From Stomatobaculum sp. F0698 (lineage in GTDB: Bacteria > Bacillota > Clostridia > Lachnospirales > Lachnospiraceae), in NCBI RefSeq assembly GCF_030644385.1, contig NZ_CP130060.1, positions 124,001-188,000 of the forward strand: 64,000 bases of DNA, given 5' to 3'. Positions 53,876 to 60,556 of the stretch are shown piece by piece. Numbering within the stretch: position 1 is the first letter of the stretch; every line of letters begins with the position of its first letter. Made by a program: the position numbers and the translations under genes. The notes below the pieces were generated by a model. The model was not told the origin of the DNA. It was given only the letters and a program-made list of their open reading frames with translations, and ran no database searches.

Positions 53876-54583
53876 TTGGCAAAGAGAGAAACAGGCACGG
53901 CACTGCGCGTTCTGGACGCAGCGCTGGTGCGCGGAAGTACGGAAATCTTTCGAGATGTGACACTGGCGGTCGAGCCCGGAGAACTGCTCGCGTTACTCGG
54001 GCCCTCGGGCTCGGGAAAGACCAGTCTGCTCCGCGCGATTGCGGGCTTTTTGCCGCTCACGGCGGGCGAAATCCGCTTTGACGGCGAGCGTATGAACGAG
54101 CGCCCGGTCGAAGAGAGACAGCTCGGCATGGTGTTTCAGGAGCACCGTCTGTTTCCGGCGCTCACGGTCTACCGAAATCTGGAAATCTGTCTGACAGGTA
54201 CAAGTGACAATAGCCTTCGTTACACGCGTGAGGAAGCGCGCGCGGAGATTGCGGAACTGCTTGCCTCCCTCGGGCTTGCGGGACTGGAAAAGCGCTTTCC
54301 GGAGGAACTCTCGGGCGGACAGCAGCGCCGCGTGGCGCTGGCCCGCGCCCTTTTGGTGCGCCCGCGGCTCTTGCTGCTCGATGAGCCCTTTACCGGACTT
54401 GACGCGGGACTCAGGCGGGACCTGGTGGATTTGGTAAGAGAAGCCCAGCGCGCGCGCCGTCTCACGACGGTCTTCGTGACCCATGAGGAGGAGGATGCGG
54501 CGCGGATTGCCGACAGCACGGCCCGCTTCTATGATGCGGGGGGCGTTCAAAGCCTTCGGCAGGAGCGCACACAAAGTTTTTGA
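53876..54583 (+). CDS. orphan ABC transporter ATP-binding protein
   Basis: A 235-residue ABC ATPase. Walker A is GPSGSGKTSLL (about residues 42-52), the signature is LSGGQQRRVALARALL, Walker B is LLLLDEPFTGLD, and the H-loop is FVTHEEEDA. It resembles the polyamine/iron/thiamine import class, but no permease or binding protein lies nearby. It starts with TTG after CAGGAGGTAGATG; an ATG 4 bases upstream is out of frame. It ends one operon length before ddh. Confidence 0.88.
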   Translation: MAKRETGTALRVLDAALVRGSTEIFRDVTLAVEPGELLALLGPSGSGKTSLLRAIAGFLPLTAGEIRFDGERMNERPVEERQLGMVFQEHRLFPALTVYRNLEICLTGTSDNSLRYTREEARAEIAELLASLGLAGLEKRFPEELSGGQQRRVALARALLVRPRLLLLDEPFTGLDAGLRRDLVDLVREAQRARRLTTVFVTHEEEDAARIADSTARFYDAGGVQSLRQERTQSF

Positions 54584-54612
54584 TTGACAGAAAAAGGACT
54601 TTTCCGTTAAAA
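54584..54612 (+). promoter_or_regulatory. possible promoter of ddh
   Basis: -35 TTGACA (54584-54589), 17-base spacer, weak -10 TTAAAA (54607-54612), about 55 bases before the ddh ATG. Confidence 0.4.
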
Positions 54613-54666
54613 CAGAGAAAACATATCGTGTTAGTTATATCTTTCGAACGGAGAGAGGAGAACAGA

Positions 54667-55653
54667 ATGAAGACACGCATCGGCATTTTGGGCTACGGAA
54701 ATTTGGGCAGAGGCATTGAGAGCGCAATCAAGCAGAGCGAGGATTTGGAACTCGTGGCAGTCTTTACGCGGCGCGACCCGGCGAGCGTCAAGATCCACAC
54801 GGAGAAGGTTCCGGTTGTGGCGCTCTCCGAGGCGCTTAACTGGAAGGATAAGATTGATGTGATGGTGCTCTGCGGCGGCAGCGCGACCGATCTGCCGACA
54901 CAGACCCCCGAGTACGCAAAGCATTTCAACGTGATTAACAGCTTTGACACGCACGCAAAGATTCCCTCTCATTTTGAAGCGGTGGATGCCGCGGCAAAGG
55001 AGGGCGGTAAGCTTGCGCTCATCTCCCTCGGCTGGGATCCGGGTCTCTTCTCCTTAAACCGTATGCTGGCAACCGCGATTTTGCCGCAGGGCAAGAACTA
55101 TACCTTCTGGGGGAAGGGCGTGAGCCAGGGCCACTCCGATGCGGTGCGCCGTATTGCGGGCGTGTTGGATGCGAGACAGTACACGATTCCCGTGGAGAGC
55201 GCCATGACGCGCATCCGTAAGGGTGAGCAGCCCGAGTTCACGGCGCGGGAGATGCATAAGAGAGAGGTCTTTGTCGTTGCCGCGGAAGATGCGGACCGCG
55301 CTTCAATCGAGGCGGAAATCAAAAACATGCCGAACTACTTTGCGGATTATGACACCGAAGTGCACTTCATCACCGCAGAGGAGATGCGTGAAAAGCACGC
55401 GGAGCTGCCGCACGGCGGTTTTGTGATTCGGAGCGGCGTGAGCGGCTTCCATGAGGAGCATAAGGAGCTCATTGAGTTCAGCTTAAAGCTCGACTCGAAC
55501 CCCGAGTTCACCGGTGCGGTACTCGCGGCCTATGCGCGTGCGGCGCATCGCCTCGCTGCGGAGGGACAGACCGGCTGCAAGACCATCTTCGATGTGGCGC
55601 CGAGCTACTTAAGCCCCCTCAGCGCAGAGGAACTCCGCGCGAAGCTCCTGTGA
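54667..55653 (+). CDS. ddh: meso-diaminopimelate dehydrogenase
   Basis: A 328-residue NADP-dependent enzyme that makes meso-diaminopimelate directly from tetrahydrodipicolinate, the precursor of lysine and cross-linked peptidoglycan. The Rossmann motif is GILGYGNLGRGIESAI; NSFDTHAKIP, SLGWDPGLFSLNR and KGVSQGHSDAVRRI are enzyme hallmarks. I chose the ATG at 54667 after GAGAGGAGAACAG. Length is the family norm. Confidence 0.94.
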   Translation: MKTRIGILGYGNLGRGIESAIKQSEDLELVAVFTRRDPASVKIHTEKVPVVALSEALNWKDKIDVMVLCGGSATDLPTQTPEYAKHFNVINSFDTHAKIPSHFEAVDAAAKEGGKLALISLGWDPGLFSLNRMLATAILPQGKNYTFWGKGVSQGHSDAVRRIAGVLDARQYTIPVESAMTRIRKGEQPEFTAREMHKREVFVVAAEDADRASIEAEIKNMPNYFADYDTEVHFITAEEMREKHAELPHGGFVIRSGVSGFHEEHKELIEFSLKLDSNPEFTGAVLAAYARAAHRLAAEGQTGCKTIFDVAPSYLSPLSAEELRAKLL

Positions 55654-55768
55654 GAAGAGGGCGAGCGGAAGCAAAGATTGCCGCATAAGAGAAAGCGGCA
55701 GCGCAAAAGCAGGGGAAAATAAAAGTCGAAAATGAAAACCGGAACAGCGGCGCAGTGCGCCGGAAAGC
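55654..55768. other. gap between ddh and its terminator
   Basis: Purine-rich sequence with no supportable gene. The terminator follows at 55769, and the rest up to 55980 is also without a gene. Confidence 0.4.
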
Positions 55769-55798
55769 AAGAGGACGGAGCCATCCGTCCTCTTTTTT
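55769..55798 (+). terminator. terminator after ddh
   Basis: AAGAGGACGGA pairs perfectly with TCCGTCCTCTT, GCCA loop, followed by a T-run. Confidence 0.85.
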
Positions 55799-55980
55799 GC
55801 TGCCCTCTGTACTGCTTTGGGAAAAGGAGCGGAATCGGAAAGCGGGGGAAGAAAGCGCGAAGAGAGAACGCGTGGTAGAAAGTGTGATGGGAGAAAGCGC
55901 GGCAAAAATTACCGGTCAGAAAAGCACAGAGCGATATGGAAACAGAATGCTAACAGATTAAAAATATTTTGAAATACTGA

Positions 55981-56008
55981 TTGACGGGTGAAGAAGACGT
56001 GCTAGAAT
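55981..56008 (+). promoter_or_regulatory. promoter of the sdpR-sdpI operon
   Basis: -35 TTGACG (55981-55986), 16-base spacer, -10 TAGAAT (56003-56008), 36 bases before the sdpR ATG. Confidence 0.6.
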
Positions 56009-56043
56009 CTAATTAAAAGAAATTTTAAGGAGATGATGTCCAT

Positions 56044-56313
56044 ATGGGAGAGAGCAGTATCTTTAAAGTGCTCTCGGACCCGCAGCGGCGCGACATTCTG
56101 GTCATGCTGCGGGAGGGGCGCATGAGCGCCGGGGAGATTGCGGAGCGGCTCGGTGTCAGCCCGCCGGCGCTCTCCTACCACCTGCGGCTCTTAAAGGGCG
56201 CAGAGCTGGTGAGCGAATATAAGGAGAAAAATTTTGTCTACTATGAACTGAACACATCCGTCCTGCAGGAATTGATCCTCTGGGTGGAACAGTTCGGAGG
56301 GAGGAAATCATGA
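56044..56313 (+). CDS. sdpR: ArsR-family repressor of the sdpI module
   Basis: An 89-residue winged-HTH protein of the ArsR/SdpR family (IFKVLSDPQRRDILVMLREG, MSAGEIAERLGVSPPALSYHLRLL). SdpR represses the sdpI immunity operon in Bacillus. Its stop overlaps the sdpI start by 4 bases. It has its own promoter and an AAGGAGATGA site. Confidence 0.88.
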   Translation: MGESSIFKVLSDPQRRDILVMLREGRMSAGEIAERLGVSPPALSYHLRLLKGAELVSEYKEKNFVYYELNTSVLQELILWVEQFGGRKS

Positions 56314-57020
56314 AAAAAACAGTGTGGTTACTCGCGGTGCTTACTCTGATGGTTACAATCATTCCTCTACAGACCATGCCTGCTTTGCTTCCCGTGGATT
56401 ATTCAATCGGCGGAGAGGTGAGACGCTGGGGCAGTAAGTACAGCTATCTGATTTTACCCATGGTCACGCTTTTGATCACGCTGCTCTGGCAGTTTCTTGT
56501 GGCACACTTTGAACGCCGGGCCGTCGGCGATGACAAAGAGGCACAGGGTGCGGCGGCGAATGCAAAGGTGCTTGTATCGGTCGGGCTTGTGATGAATCTC
56601 TTTTTCTGCCTGTTGCAGGCCGGGCTGCTGTGGTCTGCGGCCTGGACCGCAGAGCATTTCGGAACTGCGGGAGGAGCGCAGGCGGGGGCGAGCATTGCGC
56701 AAACGGCGCAGAAAGCGATGTGTGTTCTGACAAGCGTTATGCTGATTGTGCTCGGCAACATCTTGCCGAAGACCCGGAAAAACCGCAATGTGGGCGTGCG
56801 CCTGCCGTATAGCCGGTATAACGACATCACCTGGCAGAAGAGCAACCGCTTTGGGGGCACAGCCATGGTGATTGCCGGGCTGCTCGGCATGGTCAGTGCG
56901 CTGCTTGCGCCCTCCGCAGAACTTGCACTCGGACTGTTCACGGTATTTCTGCTGCTCGCCGTTATAGCGACCACATGGTATTCAAGGAAAGTGTATTTGG
57001 AAGAAAGTGCAGAAAAATAA
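56310..57020 (+). CDS. sdpI: SdpI/DUF1648 family membrane protein, copy 1
   Basis: A 236-residue protein with about six hydrophobic segments. An N-terminal DUF1648-like part (PALLPVDYSIGGEVRRWGSK) is followed by the SdpI motif region VGVRLPYSRYNDITWQKSNRFGG. Bacillus SdpI protects against the SdpC toxin; no toxin gene lies here, so it may meet a foreign toxin. Linked to sdpR by a 4-base overlap. Confidence 0.88.
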   Translation: MKKTVWLLAVLTLMVTIIPLQTMPALLPVDYSIGGEVRRWGSKYSYLILPMVTLLITLLWQFLVAHFERRAVGDDKEAQGAAANAKVLVSVGLVMNLFFCLLQAGLLWSAAWTAEHFGTAGGAQAGASIAQTAQKAMCVLTSVMLIVLGNILPKTRKNRNVGVRLPYSRYNDITWQKSNRFGGTAMVIAGLLGMVSALLAPSAELALGLFTVFLLLAVIATTWYSRKVYLEESAEK

Positions 57021-57040
57021 AATCAAAAAGAGCTTCTCTG

Positions 57041-57121
57041 TTTGTCTGCGATGAACGCAACAAGACCGTCCTGCGGGAGTTGATTTTCCGGGCGGAACCG
57101 TTCGGAGGGAGGAAAGCATGA
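57041..57121 (+). pseudogene. ghost 3' end of a second sdpR
   Basis: The frame reads FVCDERNKTVLRELIFRAEP then FGGRKA and a stop at 57119-57121 that overlaps the next sdpI start as ATGA. It matches the end of the intact sdpR at DNA and protein level (VLQELILWVEQFGGRKS). Only the end survives; the rest of the second sdpR is lost. Confidence 0.85.
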
Positions 57122-57819
57122 AACAAGTTACAAAAATGATTGCGGCGCTCTGCCTGTTTGTGACGCTATTGGTTTTGCGGGAGCTGCCCGCAGTGATACC
57201 GGCGCACTATGACTTTGCCGGAAACGTGACGCGATACGGCAGTAAGTACGAACTTTTGATATTGCCGGTGGTCTTGCTTTTGCTTTCCTTCGGCAGCCGC
57301 TTTCTACTGCTTCATTTTCATAGAAAGGCGGAACAGGCGGAGAGTGACAAAGAAAGACAGGCGGCCGAAGCGAATGCCAAGGTGCTCGGCATTGTGATTT
57401 TCCCGCAGATCCTGATTTTAAGCTGCATACAGGGTGTGCTCCTCTATAACACCGTGCTCGCGCTGCGGGGCGAAAGCTTCCTCAGCACCCTCGCGGGCGA
57501 TAAGCTCCTGACCATACTCTTCGGGGCGCTGCTCGTGCTGGTCGGCAATGTTTTGCCGAAGTGCAAGCGAAACGGCTTGGTCGGCTTCCGCCTGTCCTGG
57601 ACCAGATATAACGACATCACCTGGCAGAAGAGCAACCGCTTTGCGGGGATCATGCTGGTCGCGGCGGGGATACTCGGCATTGTGAGCACTGTGTTTTCGC
57701 CGAAGGGCTACGGGATGTTGCTACTTGCTGCTTATACCATGGCGGCAATCGTGATTTCGATCGTGAGGGCGTGGCAGGTGTATCGGGAGGAAAAGGAAAA
57801 AGAGCGGGACAGAGGCTGA
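57118..57819 (+). CDS. SdpI/DUF1648 family membrane protein, copy 2
   Basis: A 233-residue paralogue of the preceding sdpI, with the same SdpI region (VGFRLSWTRYNDITWQKSNRFAG) and DUF1648-like start (PAVIPAHYDFAGNVTRYGSK). The conserved SdpI core is most alike, the flanks less, so the copies have diverged for some time. It begins at the ATGA of the ghost sdpR. Confidence 0.88.
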   Translation: MKQVTKMIAALCLFVTLLVLRELPAVIPAHYDFAGNVTRYGSKYELLILPVVLLLLSFGSRFLLLHFHRKAEQAESDKERQAAEANAKVLGIVIFPQILILSCIQGVLLYNTVLALRGESFLSTLAGDKLLTILFGALLVLVGNVLPKCKRNGLVGFRLSWTRYNDITWQKSNRFAGIMLVAAGILGIVSTVFSPKGYGMLLLAAYTMAAIVISIVRAWQVYREEKEKERDRG

Positions 57820-57937
57820 AGCAGTGACGGGAGCCACAGGGCGCGCAACTTACGGAAAGCCGAGATATAGCGAAAAACTCCCAAAAGCGCTATGATAAGT
57901 CCTCGTACCGCCACGCGGTGCGGAGGAGGATATTGCA

Positions 57938-58579
57938 ATGAAGGTTATTTTTGTGAACGGCAGCAGTCATGCGAACGGCACCACCATGCAGGCAGTCAAG
58001 GAGATGCAGAAGGTTTTCGCCGCGGAAGGGGTAGAGAGCGAGGTCATACAGCTTGGCAATCAGCCCATACGGGACTGCATCCAGTGCGGTTATTGCGGGA
58101 CGCACGATGCCTGTGTGTTTCGGGATGACGCGGTGAATCAATTCACGGCGCTCGCCAAAGAGGCCGACGGTTTTGTCTTTGCGACACCCGTTTACTATGC
58201 GCATCCGAGCGGACGCATTCTGGCTTTTCTTGACCGGGCGTTTTACTCCGTGCAGAATGTCGAGAATCCCTTTGCCTTTAAGCCCGGCGCTTCGATAGTC
58301 GTCGCGAGAAGAGGCGGCACCACGGCGTCCTTTGATGTGCTGAACAAATACTTCGGGATTTCGCAGATGCCGGTCGCAGGCTCCACCTATTGGAACATCA
58401 CCCACGGCCTGACCGCGGAAGATGCCGCCAAGGACCGGGAAGGCATGCAGACCATGCGGAACCTTGCCCGGAATATGGTCTGGATGATGCGAAGCTTTGC
58501 CCTCGCAAAAGAACAGGGGATTCCGTACCCGGAGACCGAGGGCGAGGCAGTGACCAACTTTATACAGCGGGAAGATTGA
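57938..58579 (+). CDS. flavodoxin-like NAD(P)H:FMN reductase family protein
   Basis: A 213-residue flavoprotein. VIFVNGSSHANGTTMQAV binds the FMN phosphate and CIQCGYCGTHDACVFRDD (about residues 49-65) is the Cys-rich segment of iron-sulfur flavoprotein relatives. ATPVYYAHPSGRILAFLDR follows. It probably reduces quinones, nitro compounds or metals. GGAGGATATTGCA precedes the ATG. Confidence 0.88.
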   Translation: MKVIFVNGSSHANGTTMQAVKEMQKVFAAEGVESEVIQLGNQPIRDCIQCGYCGTHDACVFRDDAVNQFTALAKEADGFVFATPVYYAHPSGRILAFLDRAFYSVQNVENPFAFKPGASIVVARRGGTTASFDVLNKYFGISQMPVAGSTYWNITHGLTAEDAAKDREGMQTMRNLARNMVWMMRSFALAKEQGIPYPETEGEAVTNFIQRED

Positions 58580-58632
58580 GCGCTTTGCTACGGAGCGTAG
58601 CAAGAAAAATTTGAAATGTAAGCCCGTGTTTC

Positions 58633-58660
58633 TTGTGTGCCGCTGCGATTTTTTTATACT
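58633..58660 (+). promoter_or_regulatory. promoter of the XRE gene
   Basis: -35 TTGTGT (58633-58638), 16-base spacer, -10 TATACT (58655-58660), about 30 bases before the ATG. Confidence 0.55.
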
Positions 58661-58689
58661 GGGGCCATCAAGACACAGGAGGTAAAAGC

Positions 58690-59571
58690 ATGACAATCGC
58701 AGAAACAATCAAAACCCTTCGAAAGACCGCGGGCATGTCCCAGGAACAGTTGGCAGAGAAGCTGCATGTTTCGAGACAGGCCGTTACCAAGTGGGAGACC
58801 GAGGGCGGCACGCCGGATATCGAGAACCTTCGGGCAATCGCAGCTCTGTTTGGAATCACCGTAGACGAACTGCTTACGGGGGAGGCAAAAGCGCAAGCGG
58901 CAGCGGCGCATCGCTATGCGAGCGTCACCGAATACGATATCGATGAAGTGAAACACTACGATATGAAGTTCGGCAGCGCCAAAGAAGTATTCCTTTCCGG
59001 CCATCCGGGAGAGAAACTGCGCATCCGCCTGGTCTCCGGTACTCTCGCCTCGCTGCAGAGTGATTTTAAAATCAAACTGGACGATACAAAGCGGCGACTG
59101 GATCTGGAACTGCTCCGTAGAAATGGGATGAGTGAGAGCGCCTCGAAAGAGGGACTCAGCATCTATGCGGAACTCCCGGCGGCCTATCTCGGAAAAGTAG
59201 AGTGCGCGGTCAATGCAGAACTGGTGAGTCTCAGCTCGCTGGACTGCGAGCGAATTGAGCTCGGCGGAAGGAACCGGAAGCTATATCTCGACGCGGTTCC
59301 CGGCACCGTGGAAATTGACGGTAACCTCGATATGGAGATTCACTGCAAGAGCCTTGCGAGCTCCCTGGAACTCAACCAGCTCTCGGCCTGCTCAAAGCTC
59401 TATGTCCCTGCGGATGCGGTCTTTACCGCAAAGGCAAAGGGCATAGGTACACGGATTTCTTATGCGGGCGATGGAAAGGCAGCAGAGTCCTTTGATACGC
59501 CCGGCGCGGAGAAGCGGATAGAGTTGAACGGGATGAAGAGCGAGCTGGTGATTGGCAGAGAAGAAGTGTAA
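58690..59571 (+). CDS. XRE regulator with beta-rich C-terminal domain
   Basis: A 293-residue protein. Residues about 1-65 are a Cro/C1 HTH (GMSQEQLAEKLHVSRQAVTK). The rest (about 90-290) is a repeating beta segment region similar in pattern to the DUF4097/putative adhesin fold (LVSLSSLDCERIELGGRNRK). The ATG at 58690 follows CAGGAGG. Such fusions often sense envelope signals; the ligand is unknown. Confidence 0.8.
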   Translation: MTIAETIKTLRKTAGMSQEQLAEKLHVSRQAVTKWETEGGTPDIENLRAIAALFGITVDELLTGEAKAQAAAAHRYASVTEYDIDEVKHYDMKFGSAKEVFLSGHPGEKLRIRLVSGTLASLQSDFKIKLDDTKRRLDLELLRRNGMSESASKEGLSIYAELPAAYLGKVECAVNAELVSLSSLDCERIELGGRNRKLYLDAVPGTVEIDGNLDMEIHCKSLASSLELNQLSACSKLYVPADAVFTAKAKGIGTRISYAGDGKAAESFDTPGAEKRIELNGMKSELVIGREEV

Positions 59572-59620
59572 GAAAAAGGAAAAGGTAGAAGAAAAGAGCG
59601 TCGCTCCGGAGGGAGGGCTG

Positions 59621-59666
59621 TCACAAAACGATACAACTTTATCGACAAAGTTGTATCGTTTTGTGA
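59621..59666. repeat. 20-bp perfect inverted repeat (hairpin)
   Basis: TCACAAAACGATACAACTTT and its exact complement flank a 6-base loop. It lies about 50 bases after the XRE gene and before the AT-rich region. There is no T-run after it. Either a long terminator-like hairpin or an end of a small mobile element. Confidence 0.8.
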
Positions 59667-59900
59667 TGACGAGTGAGAAGGTAAGTTGTATCAGTGTTTA
59701 CATAATGCATTGTAGCTGAATAAATAATTGTGCCGTAGCACTGTCTTATATAGGTGGTGCTTTTTTGATGCCTAATTTTAGTATGTACCACGCTTTTTCC
59801 GCCCTCTATTCACTGTAAAACACCTTTCTATTGTGCTATTATGTGTATAAAGCACTTAATAGTCTTGTGAGAAATCCATTTCTATCTGGAGGATACCCCT
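59667..59900. other. AT-rich stretch without a gene
   Basis: No supportable gene. Composition drops sharply from the GC-rich neighbours, marking the left edge of the foreign segment. A weak hairpin (AGCAC/GTGCT, then TTTTTT) lies near 59737-59766. Confidence 0.5.
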
Positions 59901-59919
59901 CTTATCCGTTTAATACTAT

Positions 59920-60225
59920 CCTTCAAATTATCCAGAAGCTCTTCCGTTATATCATTATTGCCGGAAGCTCGGGATTTCTCAAAGCATGAGCCGTGCGGGC
60001 TGTCCGTATGACAATGCACCGATGGAACGCTATTACAACACCTTAAATACCGAGTTGATTTATCAGTATCGGTTTGAAACCGCAGCAGAACCGGATTATG
60101 CCGTTTCAGAGTTTGCTTACGATTGGTACAATCAGGTACGCCCACACTCGTATAACGGATATCTGACTCCGTCTGAAAAGAGAGCGAAGTGTACCATTAA
60201 GCAGTGGTGTTACAAAAAACGTTGA
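59920..60225 (+). pseudogene. 3' remnant of an IS3-family transposase (orfB)
   Basis: The frame reads CRKLGISQSMSRAG before the ATG at 59986, then CPYDNAPMERYYNTLNTELI and SEFAYDWYNQVRPHSYNGYL, the last acidic-residue region of an IS3 integrase core, ending at a TGA at 60223-60225. The rest of the transposase is missing, so it cannot move itself. Only the C-terminal half survives. Confidence 0.88.
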
Positions 60226-60506
60226 CCACTACACCGTTACGAATTTGGATTGAAGTGAAGCAAAATAAAGATTTGAATCTACTGTAAATACTCTAGAAAG
60301 CGAATTGATGTACTCTTATCTGACCATAAATTCAGGATTGTTAATTTTGAAGCTAGGTGTTGATCTTATGCAAATTGAACGAAAGAACTTAAGATTGGAT
60401 TGTTTACATATTTTTCGTGGGAAAGGATTTCGCCGTGTAATGCTATCCAAGTGTATTTAATGACTAACGATAGTTGGAGAATGTAAAAGACAATGCGGTT
60501 TTAAGA
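60226..60506. other. AT-rich gap with a further transposase scrap
   Basis: No complete gene. At about 60287-60320 the frame reads NTLESELMYSY, similar to the IS3 orfB segment NTLNTELIYQY, so a second, more decayed IS3 copy may be present. Confidence 0.35.
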
Positions 60507-60534
60507 TTGACACTCTAGTTAACTCAAATAAACT
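60507..60534 (+). promoter_or_regulatory. promoter of the SIR2-NTPase gene
   Basis: -35 TTGACA (60507-60512), 16-base spacer, -10 TAAACT (60529-60534), 22 bases before the ATG at 60557. Confidence 0.55.
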
Positions 60535-60556
60535 AATTTAGATGAAAGGATGAACT

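Noticed and set aside
53872..54081. ATG reading 4 bases before the orphan ABC ATPase
   Set aside because: Another frame that destroys the ABC motifs; the TTG-started frame holds Walker A, signature and Walker B.
59882..60145. Minus-strand reading overlapping the IS3 remnant as a gene
   Set aside because: Most of it is antisense to the transposase; only its last 20 or so residues look protein-like, so it is noted as a possible scrap, not a gene.
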